64,000 nucleotides of DNA. Source: Pirellulales bacterium (GTDB lineage Bacteria; Planctomycetota; Planctomycetia; Pirellulales; JANQPP01). The notes under the pieces are model-generated. The model saw only the letters and a list, made by a program, of their open reading frames with translations. It did no database searches and was not told the DNA's origin. The position numbers were made by a program, and so were the translations under genes. The DNA is taken from the NCBI GenBank assembly GCA_028289405.1, contig JANQPP010000026.1, forward strand, positions 1-64,000. Reading direction: 5' to 3'. Below, piece after piece: positions 44,544 to 54,269 of the stretch. Positions within the stretch are counted from its first letter, which is position 1. Each line of letters begins with the position of its first letter.

Positions 44544-46565
44544 CTACTTGCGCGGGCGTTCTGGAGCCAGTTCGTAACGTCGAATCTTACGGTCGAGCGT
44601 GGAGCGTTCGATCCCCAAAATGCCGGCGGATTGGCTTTTATTCCAGCCAGTCGAGCGAAGCGTCGCCAAAATGTGCATCCGCTCGACTTCCTCCAGGGAC
44701 ATGGGGCGGTATTCGCGTTGCGCCATTGTCCCTTCCGCCGTGTCGCCGGCAGTGCTTAAAGTCGAAAGCGTCAAGTCTTCGACATCAACGTATTCCCCCC
44801 GCGTCAGCACCACGGCTCTTTCCACGACGTTCTTAAGCTCCCTAACATTTCCTGGCCAACGATAGCGGCGCATCTGGTCCATGGCACGGGGAGTAAAGCC
44901 CCGAATCTTCCGGCCGGTTTCCGAATTGAATTTGCGCAGGAAATGGTTCGCCAGTAGGGGAATGTCTTCCGGGCGTTTGCGGAGCGCGGGCACCACGATT
45001 TCCAGCACGTGGAGCCGAAAGTAGAGGTCGCGGCGAAACTTGCCGTTGGTGACGTCTTTCTCCAAATCACGATTCGTGGCGGCGATGACCCGGACGTCGA
45101 CTTTGATCGGCTCACTGCCCCCGACGCGCTCGAAGGCATGCCCTTCGAGGACGCGAAGGAATTTGGCCTGAATGGAGGGGCTCATTTCCCCAATCTCGTC
45201 GAGCATCAGCGTGCCGGTGTGGGCGGCCTCGAATTTGCCGATTTTGCGCTCCGTGGCGCCGGTGAAAGCCCCTTTCTCGTGGCCAAACAGTTCGCTCTCC
45301 AACAGGCTTTCCGAGAGCGCGGCACAGTTGAGACATACAAACGGCTTTTTGGCCCGGGGGCTGGCATAGTGCACGGCACGGGCCACGAGCTCTTTTCCGA
45401 CGCCACTTTCCCCGCGAATGAGCACCGTCGCCCGGCTGGGCGCGGCCCGGGCGATCGCCTGGGAAGCCTGGACCATGAGCGGGCTTTCCCCCACGATTTC
45501 GCTTTGCGCGCCGAGCAATTCGCGGAGTTGGAGATTTTCATCGCGAATTTGATTCAGATTGTCCGCGAGTTCTTGGCGGCGGCTGAAGTTTCTGAGGGCC
45601 ACGGCCAAGGTATCCGCCACCGCGAGGGTAAATTCCAGATCGTCCGGGTCGGGCACGCGATCTTCGCGGGTGGAATAAAGGTGAATCAGGCCGAATGCCT
45701 TACTGGTGCCTTGCCGCACGGGCGCGCAAATCACCGTGGTGGCAGTGATTTCCCCTTTGCTGTCACGGCTGCCCAGGTTGCTATCCCCCATGACGTTGCG
45801 CGCCAGGACCGCTTCTCCTTCACGCAATACCATGTCCGCCAGGAACGTGGAAACGCGATGATACTTGGATTCCGTGTCCGTCCGCGACGCGACGACTTCC
45901 AGCACGGGGCCGTTTTGCTCGGGATTCTTTTGGCGAACCAGCAGCAAAACGGCGCCGGCGTCGATCTGCGTCCCTTCGAACAGCCCGGCCAAAGCCATTT
46001 GAGCCATGGCCATTTCATCGGTGGCTTGGGCCAACTCGAAGGCCAAGCGGCATAAGTTGGCCGCCGCCTTGCCCACGCGAGGTGTTCCCGCCTCTTCGTC
46101 TCCCGCGTTGCGCAAGAACCGTGTATGCCCCCGACGGTGGGTGATCGTGGGCGGGTCCAGAATTTCGGAATCTCCGCCGATGCTGTCCGAAGTCGCGGCG
46201 GATGAGGAACCGTCCTCCGGTTCGGCTTCCTGCGTCCTTGGGGCGCCGGTGTCCACGAACGCCTTCGAGAGATCATGCACGAAGGCTAGCTGGGACTGGC
46301 CGATGCGAATGACGTCGCCCGGCTTGAGTACATAATCTCCACGGACCAGCTTTCCGCCCACTAACGTCCCGTTGCGGCTGTCCAGATCGCGGAGGGTCCA
46401 TTGCCGCCGGGAAAAGAAGATCTCGGCGTGGGTCCGACTGCAACGCTCATCCTTGACGACCAGTTGGTTGGTGGGTGCCCGACCGACCGTGACCGCTTGT
46501 CCGGGGATCAAACGAAAAACATCGGTCCATTTGGATCCTTCGCGGATGACGAGATAGGCTAACAT
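44544..46565 (-). CDS. Sigma54-dependent activator with FHA and GAF sensor domains
   Basis: 673 residues. FHA domain about 1-100 ([25 protein letters not shown]), which binds phosphothreonine. GAF domain about 165-330. AAA+ domain about 355-590 with Walker A GESGVGKE (385-392), the sigma54-contact loop GAFTGA (432-437) and Walker B LMLDEIGE (453-460). C-terminal Fis-type helix-turn-helix (about 620-673, [20 protein letters not shown]). The intact GAFTGA says it can open sigma54 promoters. FHA in place of a receiver suggests control by a Ser/Thr kinase, a common planctomycete theme. Targets unknown. Confidence 0.95.
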   Translation of the reverse strand: MLAYLVIREGSKWTDVFRLIPGQAVTVGRAPTNQLVVKDERCSRTHAEIFFSRRQWTLRDLDSRNGTLVGGKLVRGDYVLKPGDVIRIGQSQLAFVHDLSKAFVDTGAPRTQEAEPEDGSSSAATSDSIGGDSEILDPPTITHRRGHTRFLRNAGDEEAGTPRVGKAAANLCRLAFELAQATDEMAMAQMALAGLFEGTQIDAGAVLLLVRQKNPEQNGPVLEVVASRTDTESKYHRVSTFLADMVLREGEAVLARNVMGDSNLGSRDSKGEITATTVICAPVRQGTSKAFGLIHLYSTREDRVPDPDDLEFTLAVADTLAVALRNFSRRQELADNLNQIRDENLQLRELLGAQSEIVGESPLMVQASQAIARAAPSRATVLIRGESGVGKELVARAVHYASPRAKKPFVCLNCAALSESLLESELFGHEKGAFTGATERKIGKFEAAHTGTLMLDEIGEMSPSIQAKFLRVLEGHAFERVGGSEPIKVDVRVIAATNRDLEKDVTNGKFRRDLYFRLHVLEIVVPALRKRPEDIPLLANHFLRKFNSETGRKIRGFTPRAMDQMRRYRWPGNVRELKNVVERAVVLTRGEYVDVEDLTLSTLSTAGDTAEGTMAQREYRPMSLEEVERMHILATLRSTGWNKSQSAGILGIERSTLDRKIRRYELAPERPRK

Positions 46566-46750
46566 TCGGTGCCTGACGATACGAAACGCCCAGTCGGAAA
46601 GGCGTTAAAGTTCACGAAGCTGCTCTCCTAGGATCGGCCAACTGCCTCTACTTTATCTGCCCCGGGGAGCCGCTCGCAAGACGGGCCGGTCACCGCTAGG
46701 GCGTGCGCCGCCTCGTCCGCCTCGCCTGGCGCAGCGAACCTTTGGACCCG

Positions 46751-48061
46751 TTATTCCCATGCAATTTGCTCCGGATCGAGCAGGGATTGCAAATAATGCA
46801 CCGCCTTCTCGAGTTGGGCATCGGCCTCGAATATGTAAGAGGCGGAAACATCTTCAGGCAAGCGATGGTTGGGCAGCAAATCGCGTTGCCGCCGCAATTC
46901 TCCGAGTTGCCTAAGTCTGTCTTCGTCGAGCGGTACATCAAACCCAGGATCAGGGTGGACTCCCCAAATATCGTCCAACTCCGCGTCATTTACCCGATGA
47001 ATATTGGCGCCGCTCGGACGCCAGTAAGCGGCCGTGGTGAGCCGGAGGAGCGCTTGTCCTCCCTCGATTTCCAGCACCTGTTGGACGGTGCCTTTGCCCC
47101 ATGTCCGTTCCCCCACGACCACGGCCCGGCCATGATCCTGCAAGCACGCCGCGACGATTTCACTGGCGCTGGCACTGGTCGAGTTGACGAGAACGGCCAT
47201 CGGGAGATTGGAAAACGTATCCTTGGGGCCAGCCTCGAAGGACTCCAAGATCTCTCCGGCTCGATTGCGCGTGGTGACGATCGTACCCGATTCCAGGAAT
47301 AGGTCACACGTTTCCACGCCCGCTTCGAGCAGACCTCCGGCATTTCCTCGCAGATCCAAAATCAGCGATCGCGCGTCATGTTCCACCAAGGATTTCAGCG
47401 CATCGCGCAGTTCATCCACGGTATGGCCGCCAAAGAGATGAACCCTTACGTATCCGATGCGGGGATCCGATTCGAGGCGGAAGTCCCAGGAGCCATCGGC
47501 ACGCCGCTGATCTCCCATGACCGAGTCGACCTTGATCATGGTCCGCTGGATCGTCACCTCGCGAGGATCCGGCTCCCCTTCACGGTCGATCGTCAGGACC
47601 ACGGTTTCCCCTTGTTTGCCCCGCATGGCCCGGACGGCGTCGTCAGTGCTCTGAAAATCGCCGGTCGCCTCCCCATCAATCGCCTTGATTACATCTCCTG
47701 GCTCGATCCCCGCGCGATGGGCCGGCGTGCCGACGATCGGGCTGATGACCACGAGGCTGCGAGTGTCGGGGTCGAATCGCATGCGAATTCCCACTCCCGC
47801 GAATTCTTGATCCAAATCTTCATGGAACTGCTGAGCGTTCTGTGGGCTGATGTATCCCGAATACTCGTCCAATTCGCCGAGGACACCCTCCACCGCCGCT
47901 TCATATAGCTTGCGAGAAGAGACCGGGTCCAAGGCGCGTTGTTCGACCAGATCGAGAACTTCCTCGAAGTAGCGCGCGTAAGGGTTCTGAATCGCGCGTT
48001 GGTAGCAAACGAGCGAAATCAGCAAAAATCCCGCGATAAAGAGGCGACTTCGCCGTGGCAT
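46751..48061 (-). CDS. C-terminal processing protease, S41 family
   Basis: 436 residues from ATG 48061. An N-terminal membrane segment anchors it (RLFIAGFLLISLVCY). The PDZ domain is about 83-165. The catalytic pair is Ser298 in NSTSASASEIVA and Lys323 in WGKGTVQ, spaced 25 residues as in known CtpA enzymes. LILDLRGNAGGLLEAGV is also typical. It would cut C-termini of exported proteins in the periplasm. Length is usual for the family. Confidence 0.94.
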   Translation of the reverse strand: MPRRSRLFIAGFLLISLVCYQRAIQNPYARYFEEVLDLVEQRALDPVSSRKLYEAAVEGVLGELDEYSGYISPQNAQQFHEDLDQEFAGVGIRMRFDPDTRSLVVISPIVGTPAHRAGIEPGDVIKAIDGEATGDFQSTDDAVRAMRGKQGETVVLTIDREGEPDPREVTIQRTMIKVDSVMGDQRRADGSWDFRLESDPRIGYVRVHLFGGHTVDELRDALKSLVEHDARSLILDLRGNAGGLLEAGVETCDLFLESGTIVTTRNRAGEILESFEAGPKDTFSNLPMAVLVNSTSASASEIVAACLQDHGRAVVVGERTWGKGTVQQVLEIEGGQALLRLTTAAYWRPSGANIHRVNDAELDDIWGVHPDPGFDVPLDEDRLRQLGELRRQRDLLPNHRLPEDVSASYIFEADAQLEKAVHYLQSLLDPEQIAWE

Positions 48062-48349
48062 GCGGCCCACCAGCCCATGTGGAAATTCTCAACCAGCCCT
48101 TATTCCATATTATCCTAGGCGGGAAGCGGCAGCCAGCGGATGCCGCCATCAGAGGCATGTGTCCAAAATAGGCGTTCCGTTCAAATCACAAAGCCGGTTA
48201 GACCACCCTAGGACTGGCAAGCAAATAGATCTATTCGCAAGCGGGAGTCGCTAAATGTCACCGGGACATGTCTCCCTCGGATTTCCGGCTCAGGTTAGCG
48301 GTATTTTGACTATTTGGAGACATGGCTAGCGTAGTGCCTACGACATGCA

Positions 48350-48982
48350 CTAATCCCAGAATTGCCACCAATGCCGCTGCAACGGCTGTTTACCGCTGGA
48401 GAAGTCGGCCAGCTTGCGGCCATGCGCGTCGATGGCTCCGTTGCACCGTGCTCCCCGCATTTCCGCGATGGTCACGCGGGCTCCTTTCATGTTCGAACAC
48501 CGCAAGTCGGCCCCGGAAAGATTGGCGCCCGTGAGATCGGCGGCACGCAAGTCCGCGTTATACAAGACGGCGCGATGCAAATTCGCGCGCAACACGCACA
48601 TGGAAAGGTCCGCCTTGGTGAAATTGCAGTCGGTGAGATTCGCCCCCGTGACATCTCCATAGCGGAGAATCGCTTCGGCGAAATTGGCACGGGGCAGGTT
48701 CGCGTTGATCAACTTGGCGTCGGTGAGGTTCGCATGGCGAAAATCGACCTCATCGCAGAAGGCGCCATTGAAATAGCAGGCCTGCAAGTTGGCATCGGCG
48801 AGGCAAGTGCCACGGAGGTCGGCATGCCGCAGGTCGCTATTGGAGAGGTCAACCCCCTCGAGATTCAAACCCGCCATATCGGCACCGGCCAATTGCGAGC
48901 CCTGGAGTCTCGCGCCGTCGTTCGACTCAAAATCGACGACCACCAAGACGGCTTTGGTCTCTCGATGCTTGATTTTGAACAT
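48350..48982 (-). CDS. Pentapeptide-repeat protein
   Basis: 210 residues from ATG 48982, with AAGGTGG upstream. From about residue 25 to 185 it is made of A(D/N)LxX pentads (GADMAGLNLEGVDLSNSDL and onwards), predicting a right-handed square beta helix about 32 coils-sides long, rich in AD(L/M). No signal peptide. The C-terminus is aromatic (RHWWQFWD). Roles of this fold vary from gyrase protection to scaffolding. The opposite strand has a long open frame that is only an echo of the repeat. Confidence 0.9.
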   Translation of the reverse strand: MFKIKHRETKAVLVVVDFESNDGARLQGSQLAGADMAGLNLEGVDLSNSDLRHADLRGTCLADANLQACYFNGAFCDEVDFRHANLTDAKLINANLPRANFAEAILRYGDVTGANLTDCNFTKADLSMCVLRANLHRAVLYNADLRAADLTGANLSGADLRCSNMKGARVTIAEMRGARCNGAIDAHGRKLADFSSGKQPLQRHWWQFWD

Positions 48983-49473
48983 CCGCCACCACCTTCTTTG
49001 GGGCACCTGGCCCTTTCGGTCGCCTCCGGAGATGTGTGCCGCAGTTGGCGTTTCCGCCCGATTTGCATCTTGCGGAGCGATTCAGCGCGCCGCAAATTGC
49101 CATCGGGCGTATGGACCTGGCCAACGACTATTCGCCACACAGGACGGTTTATTTTCCGGAAACCGCCTCTGCCTCTCCTCGAACCGGTGGTTTGCTCTCC
49201 ATGCGGTTGCTCTGTTTGCGAAGCCCTCCTCTACGTGATCTGTTGACAGACCTTTACCGTAAGACTCCCCCCCGCCCTGGAGACGTCGTCTTTTCCGACG
49301 TCTGCCAAAGCGTCCCTCATTATAGCCATCCGCTGGATACCACGAACATAGATTTTGATGGAAAATTCTCCAGCAAATTGAGAGGACTTCCATGACCCGC
49401 GGGCGGTGCACATCGTGCGGCCGTAAAACCGGCGTGAAGTCCGCGGATCTCTCGACGCGGTCCAACCTCCACC
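48983..49473. other. Intergenic stretch with one hairpin
   Basis: About 490 bases without a gene I can support. AGACGTCG (49281-49288) pairs with CGACGTCT (49296-49303), no T run on the plus strand. A frame of 119 codons at 49036-49395 lacks a ribosome site and protein-like composition. Confidence 0.45.
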
Positions 49474-49680
49474 TTACTGGTATTGATAGTTCGCGGGGCC
49501 AGGCATGACCGTGGGAGCATCATAGGGATTGGAGTACGTCGTGACCGGCGCGGGACCGACCGGTGGAGCGTTACAGGACGAAGCAGGCCCCCACGAGCAG
49601 CCTCCGGGCAGCCACCGACAGCCAGCCAGTCCTGTCGTAAGTACCACAATCCCCACAATCGCAAGTATTCGTCGCATCAT
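49474..49680 (-). CDS. Small lipoprotein, 68 residues
   Basis: ATG 49680 follows GAGAGGA on the minus strand. The signal MMRRILAIVGIVVLTTGLAGC ends in a lipobox, so the mature chain starts at Cys and is only about 48 residues: Cys, Pro, Gly and Tyr-rich, with repeated PxP and a final NYQYQ. Small Cys/Pro/Gly-rich lipoproteins like this are common in planctomycetes, with unknown roles. The 325 bases before it (49681-50005) hold no other gene; TTGACA at 49971-49966 on its strand is a possible -35. Confidence 0.75.
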   Translation of the reverse strand: MMRRILAIVGIVVLTTGLAGCRWLPGGCSWGPASSCNAPPVGPAPVTTYSNPYDAPTVMPGPANYQYQ

Positions 49681-50005
49681 TGCATCCTCTCTTTGTTCCC
49701 GGGGTAGTGAGCGGGCTGCGAGAAGCACATGCACACGCCAGCCGGGCACCCAGCTTGAAACCGGTGTGCCCGAAAAACGTCGCGCGTGTTCCAACTTCTC
49801 GGACCGCTCGGAAAACATCGTCGCCGAGGATTGCATGTTCTCGGCAAGCAACTCTACCTCGCGGTCAATGATGTGCAAACGCGACGCGTCGCTTTTTTGG
49901 CACGGAATTTCCACTCCTTCCGACGCAAGCCGTGGAGGGCATGCTACACTTACCCTAAAAGCTGTTGTCAATTCACATCGTCACGTGTCGTTGAGATTCC
50001 GATTA

Positions 50006-51184
50006 ATGGGTACGACCCGCGAGACATGCGACGGAGCGGGGCGCCGTGTCGCAAGGCGCATAGGAGGTCAAGGATGGCTGTATTTCTTCATTTTCGGCCT
50101 CGGGTTGAGTATTTGTCTCCCGTATGTCTCGTTTGCCGCGCCGGTGGCGATTGAAAAATCTTCATCCGACCCGGCCGTCACGGCGAGCCAACCCCAGGAT
50201 CTTCCGGTTTTCCCCGAAATGGAAGAAACGGTGGAAGCGGTCACGCTGCCTACGTCCGTGGAAATCCCCGACGACGAAATCGACTTTTCCCTCATTGAAG
50301 ACCCTACTTGTCTGGATGAAGTCTGGCTGGTCAGCACGCGAGGAGTCGGCTGCCCGTCCTCCGTGGAAGAAGTGCTCCACCGGCTCCGTTGGTGGCGATA
50401 CCGCCAGGGCCACGGCTGGCGCAAAGCGAGCTGGGAAGAATTCCAAACGACGGCTGCCCCGGCTTCGTTTCCTTTGACGACCTCTTTTTTTGTTCACGGA
50501 AACCGCATCTCTTCCGGAGCGGCGAAATCGGGCGGACTCGCCACCTACCGTAGGCTTACCGGTTGTTCGCGGCCACTCCCCGTGCGATTCGTGATTTGGT
50601 CTTGGCCCAGCGACCAGCAAGGTGGTCCGATCCGAGATGCTCGCGCCAAGGCCAGCCGTTCGGACGTGGATGCCTATCTCATGGCCTGCTGCCTTTCGCG
50701 AATGGCCTCGCCGGAGGAAATTTCCCTCAGCGGCTATAGCTTCGGAGGCCGGATTATCACGGGCGCGCTGCACTTGCTGGGCGGAGGGAGCTTGTGCGGA
50801 CGCCACGTGGAGTATATTGGCCCCGCTGGTTACCAGGTTGTGCTTCTCGCGCCGGCATTAAATAACGACTGGCTGCTGCCGGGCCGCCGTCACGGGCAAG
50901 CCGCCCAAATGACACAGAGGCTTCTGGTCATGTTCAACCCGCGCGATTGGGTGCTCAAACGCTACCACGTTCTTTCGCGGGGCGGACGGCCACGGGCACT
51001 CGGTTTCACCGGACTTGCGGGCCGAAGTCGCTTGGAATCAGCGGGCGTGGAGGTGCGACAGGTGAATACGAGCGGTGTCGTGGGAAAACAGCACGATCTC
51101 CAGCGCTACCTGTCCTCTTCGAGACTCGTCGGCATGTGGCGGGATTTCTCCTTCCCACGCATTATGGTGGAGACCGCGCCCTAG
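50006..51184 (+). CDS. Exported alpha/beta-hydrolase-like protein
   Basis: 392 residues from ATG 50006, the only good start before the signal segment LYFFIFGLGLSICLPYVSFA. The nucleophile elbow is GYSFGG after a strand EEISL, and TSFFVHGNRI supplies an oxyanion-type His-Gly; the acid and His are less clear, with a late HDLQRYL as the candidate His. The layout resembles DUF900-type hydrolases. The substrate is unknown; it is expected outside the cytoplasm. The aminotransferase gene follows 47 bases on, in the same direction, possibly an operon. Confidence 0.7.
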   Translation: MGTTRETCDGAGRRVARRIGGQGWLYFFIFGLGLSICLPYVSFAAPVAIEKSSSDPAVTASQPQDLPVFPEMEETVEAVTLPTSVEIPDDEIDFSLIEDPTCLDEVWLVSTRGVGCPSSVEEVLHRLRWWRYRQGHGWRKASWEEFQTTAAPASFPLTTSFFVHGNRISSGAAKSGGLATYRRLTGCSRPLPVRFVIWSWPSDQQGGPIRDARAKASRSDVDAYLMACCLSRMASPEEISLSGYSFGGRIITGALHLLGGGSLCGRHVEYIGPAGYQVVLLAPALNNDWLLPGRRHGQAAQMTQRLLVMFNPRDWVLKRYHVLSRGGRPRALGFTGLAGRSRLESAGVEVRQVNTSGVVGKQHDLQRYLSSSRLVGMWRDFSFPRIMVETAP

Positions 51185-51231
51185 CCATAACCTTGGCGAA
51201 CCGGGCCTTTCGCGATGACTTGGCATTTGTG

Positions 51232-52158
51232 ATGGCCACCATGCAGCCTTGTGCCTGGCGAAACGGAGAGTTCATTCCCTCCGCCGAGCGACTGTCCATT
51301 CCCGTGTATGACGCGGGTTTCATATTGGGCGTCACCGTCACCGAGCAAGTTCGCACCTTTCGCGGCGAACCGTACCGGCTGGAAGAGCGCCTGGCGCGGC
51401 TCAGGAACGGCTTGCGAATCGTCGGCCTGGAGATCCCCTTTACGGAGACGGACTTGGCGGAAGCGGCCCGCGAATTGGCGCGACGGAACCACGCACTGCT
51501 CGATCCGGACGACGATTTGGGGCTGGCGATCTTCGTCACGCCGGGCGCGTATGCCACGCTGGCTCCGCATGCGGTGGATGTGAATCCGCTGGTGGCGATG
51601 CATACGTATCCTCTGCCGTTCGGGCTGTGGCACAAAACCTACACGCAGGGGCAGACGCTAGTGACCACGAGCGTGCAGCAAGTGCCCGAGTTGTGCTGGC
51701 CCCGGCATCTCAAGTGCCGTAGCCGCATGCACTACTATCTGGCCGACCGCCAAGCCCGCGAAACCGATCCCCGCGCCCGGGCGCTGCTGCTCGATGCGGA
51801 TGGCTGCGTCACGGAGACCTCCACGTCCAACATCCTGGTCTACAGTGAAGAGATCGGTTTTCGTGTGCCACCTTCCGAACGCGTGCTGCCGGGTGTCAGC
51901 CAGCAGGCTTTGCGGGAAATTATCGAGGAACTCGGGCACCAAGTGACAGAGCACGATTTGACGCCCGCCGACGTCGCCGCGTCGGACGAAGTACTCCTCA
52001 CGAGTACGCCAAGCTGTTTGCTCCCTGTCACGCGACTGAATGACTCAACGATCGGCGCTGGCCAACCCGGGCCCCTTTTTCAGCGGTTGCTGACCGCCTG
52101 GAGCGAGAAAGTCGACGTCGATATTCGCGGTCAAGCGGAGCGGTTCGCGGCACGCTGA
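51232..52158 (+). CDS. Class IV aminotransferase (branched-chain/D-amino acid type)
   Basis: 308 residues from ATG 51232; the frame is open much further left but that part overlaps the hydrolase gene. Class IV marks: AWRNGEFIPSAERLSIPVYDAGF opening (first part of the conserved start), pyridoxal Lys161 in RHLKCRSRMHYYLADRQA, ETSTSNILVY, and VLPGVSQQALREI. Fold type IV enzymes include BCAT, D-alanine transaminase and aminodeoxychorismate lyase; the sequence does not separate them. It is cytoplasmic. Confidence 0.92.
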   Translation: MATMQPCAWRNGEFIPSAERLSIPVYDAGFILGVTVTEQVRTFRGEPYRLEERLARLRNGLRIVGLEIPFTETDLAEAARELARRNHALLDPDDDLGLAIFVTPGAYATLAPHAVDVNPLVAMHTYPLPFGLWHKTYTQGQTLVTTSVQQVPELCWPRHLKCRSRMHYYLADRQARETDPRARALLLDADGCVTETSTSNILVYSEEIGFRVPPSERVLPGVSQQALREIIEELGHQVTEHDLTPADVAASDEVLLTSTPSCLLPVTRLNDSTIGAGQPGPLFQRLLTAWSEKVDVDIRGQAERFAAR

Positions 52159-52207
52159 ACAGCAAGCCGGGACCAGCCTGGTCACGCCAATCACCGCCGG
52201 CCCCACA

Positions 52208-52921
52208 TCAGCAGGTCACGGACCGCCGGCTGCGCATGGCCGCAAGCGCCAGCAGTCCCATTCCCGCGAGCACAAAGGTCCCCGGCTCCGGCACGGCAAC
52301 GTTGTGGAGGAAAACGTGATCCAGCACCAATTCGCCAGCGAAGGCAAAAAAGGGCAAGTCCACTTCATTGCCATCGGCGATGGTGCCTTGCAGCCTAACC
52401 CCAAACTGGTCAGAGCCTTCAAACAGAGGAATTTTTTGCAGAATCAAGTCCTGACCAAAGACATGCAACGTGACGTTAAGTCCATCTTGCAGGGAAAACT
52501 TTAGTCCATCAGCGAAAGTGCCTCCCGAGAGAACGATCGTGCCGCCGTTATTAGGCGGAATGTCTCGAGTGAAATGCCCGCCGGAAATGTTGAATCTACC
52601 GCCGCTTCTGAAAGGGCTGATCGGTTCTGATGGGCCAAATCCAAAGTCACCAATGATGCCTCCTTGAATATCCACAATGCCGAAATCGGTGATACCAATA
52701 GCGCCAACTTCGGCGCCGTCTACTACGGTTAAGCGGGGGGGATCCAAGAATGATACCCCACCGTCCAAGATGAATCTGTCTTCGGGCGCGGAGTTGGTAC
52801 CATCGAGTATGAGGCGGTCGCCATCAACCAACGTAATGGTCTCGGCCTTGGCATTTGACATGGTACAGCCAATCACAATCATCGCGAATATTCTTCCAAT
52901 ACGGCATTTCATACGGCACAT
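52208..52921 (-). CDS. PEP-CTERM protein with beta-helix-like repeats
   Basis: 237 residues from ATG 52921, with AAAGGG upstream. The signal peptide is FAMIVIGCTMSNAKA. The mature part has short repeated glycine-rich strands (FILDGGVSFLD, IVDIQGGIIGDFG, RFNISGGHFTRD, TIVLSGGTFADG), suggesting a small right-handed beta helix. The C-terminus has VPEPGTFVLAG, a hydrophobic helix and RSRRSVTC: a PEP-CTERM sorting signal with a terminal Cys. It is exported and processed by exosortase. Ligand unknown. Confidence 0.85.
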   Translation of the reverse strand: MCRMKCRIGRIFAMIVIGCTMSNAKAETITLVDGDRLILDGTNSAPEDRFILDGGVSFLDPPRLTVVDGAEVGAIGITDFGIVDIQGGIIGDFGFGPSEPISPFRSGGRFNISGGHFTRDIPPNNGGTIVLSGGTFADGLKFSLQDGLNVTLHVFGQDLILQKIPLFEGSDQFGVRLQGTIADGNEVDLPFFAFAGELVLDHVFLHNVAVPEPGTFVLAGMGLLALAAMRSRRSVTC

Positions 52922-53020
52922 GGTTGAACCCTTTCTGTATCGACAAAATAGGGCGCGTCGCGAGTCTGCCAACACAGGCCCACAACACGCCCCAGAAATG
53001 GAATGTGAAGAAAATGGTCG

Positions 53021-53995
53021 CTACTGGTAGATCACTTGCATGCTCTCTTGCCCGCCAGTGATCGTGGCGATCGCCTGCTGAATGTCGCTGATGTACATGA
53101 AGACCGTCGCATCGAACGTAGAAGCTTTCAAAGAACTGACGCCGGTGACGGGGTCATTGTTGCAGTCTTGGCCCGTCCCCAGAGTATGCACACCAACGAG
53201 TGCGAGCACATTTCCTCCAGGCGTGGCAACGGTGGCAAACGATGGACCTCCAGAGTCTCCTTCTTTTACTACGCATTCGTCGTCCCGGATGCTCTGGGAA
53301 AAAGTCGGATGGTCCTTGCGCATCACGTATGACATCTTAGGCTTTATGCCGAATCCGTCGTTGTCGAAACGAGCCATTCGATTACGTCCCAAACGCATAC
53401 TCTTTCGCCAGTCCTGATCAGGAGCCGCGAAGTCGTGGTTGCCCCACATGAAAATCGGACGGCCAAAATAACGGTCAGGGTCGGGATTCACGCCGCCGCT
53501 GTCGGTGAGTACCAGCACCGGATACGTGGGAATCCCCTGCGGAGTCACTGGCGCATCGAGTTGGACCAGAGCCAAGTCGGAACCGGCTGCACCGATCTCG
53601 TGAGCCAGGCCGTAGGGATCGGGCGGGAAATTTTCCCCCCCACCAGTTCGGATAATTCACATGGAAAGGCCCGACCTGCGTGGCGTTGGGGCCGTGCCCT
53701 GTGTGAAACCAGACTTCCTTGCCTGGATCGGGTCTCTGGTGATTGGCCGTGATGCCAATCGTGGGCGTCAGCATCGTGACCCAAAACCTGTGGTCGTGTG
53801 CACGTCCCACGCCGGACCAGTCCCAGCCGGCGCCAATGAATTGGCTACAAGCGGTGCCGCCACCGCAGTCATGAAAGCGGTAGTGTTTGGCGGGATCGTA
53901 TTTCTCCGCGCGTCTGTCGTGAACAGCAAACCCGCGCCTACACACACAGAAAATACGGCCTGCGACGGGAATCGGGACAACAAGGAACGTTTCAT
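53021..53995 (-). pseudogene. Trypsin-like serine protease gene with two compensating frameshifts
   Basis: A good ribosome site (AGGAGGAG) precedes ATG 53995, whose frame encodes a signal peptide (MKRSLLSRFPSQAV and on). Near 53905 the homology moves to another frame that carries KHYRFHDC, WDWSGVGR and GITANHQRP. At a run of seven C (53635-53641; G on the coding strand) it returns to the first frame, giving GSDLALVQLDAP, GDSGGPSF and the end. The intact paralogue at 61077-62027 aligns through all parts. The His, Asp and Ser of the triad all survive. Two single-base errors, one in a homopolymer, would fully explain it; real decay is the alternative. Confidence 0.82.
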
Positions 53996-54156
53996 CGTAC
54001 TCTCCTCCTAGATAGAGCAAGACGAAAACCAGCGGAGGCGTCTCCGGTGGCATACGTGCCTCCACCCCTCACGCTAGTAAGACGTGAGCGCTCTGTCCAG
54101 CAGTTTGCGCGGATTTCCCGCGCGGATGTCTGAGGCAACGGTACTGGGGGTCCAAG

Positions 54157-54179
54157 CACTGCTGGGCAAGCCAGCAGTG
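54157..54179. repeat. Short perfect palindrome
   Basis: CACTGCTGG (54157-54165) and CCAGCAGTG (54171-54179) around GCAAG, in the spacer between the protease gene and rlmKL (53996-54269, otherwise empty). I recall the same palindrome as a dispersed repeat in planctomycete genomes; that is memory, not a search. Confidence 0.65.
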
Positions 54180-54269
54180 GCACCGAGCGTGGGGTTCTGC
54201 AAGCCAACGGTTCCACGGTCGTGGGGGTGAAAAACAACACGAAAGTGCTGGTTCACAAATCGATCGATT

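Noticed and set aside
45009..46055. Open frame of 348 codons on the plus strand
   Set aside because: Antisense to the sigma54 activator gene, whose motifs are unambiguous.
48362..49246. Long open frame of 294 codons on the plus strand
   Set aside because: It is antisense to the pentapeptide-repeat gene; the regular repeat keeps the opposite strand free of stops.
49036..49395. 119-codon frame between the pentapeptide and lipoprotein genes
   Set aside because: No ribosome site, no recognisable domain, irregular composition.
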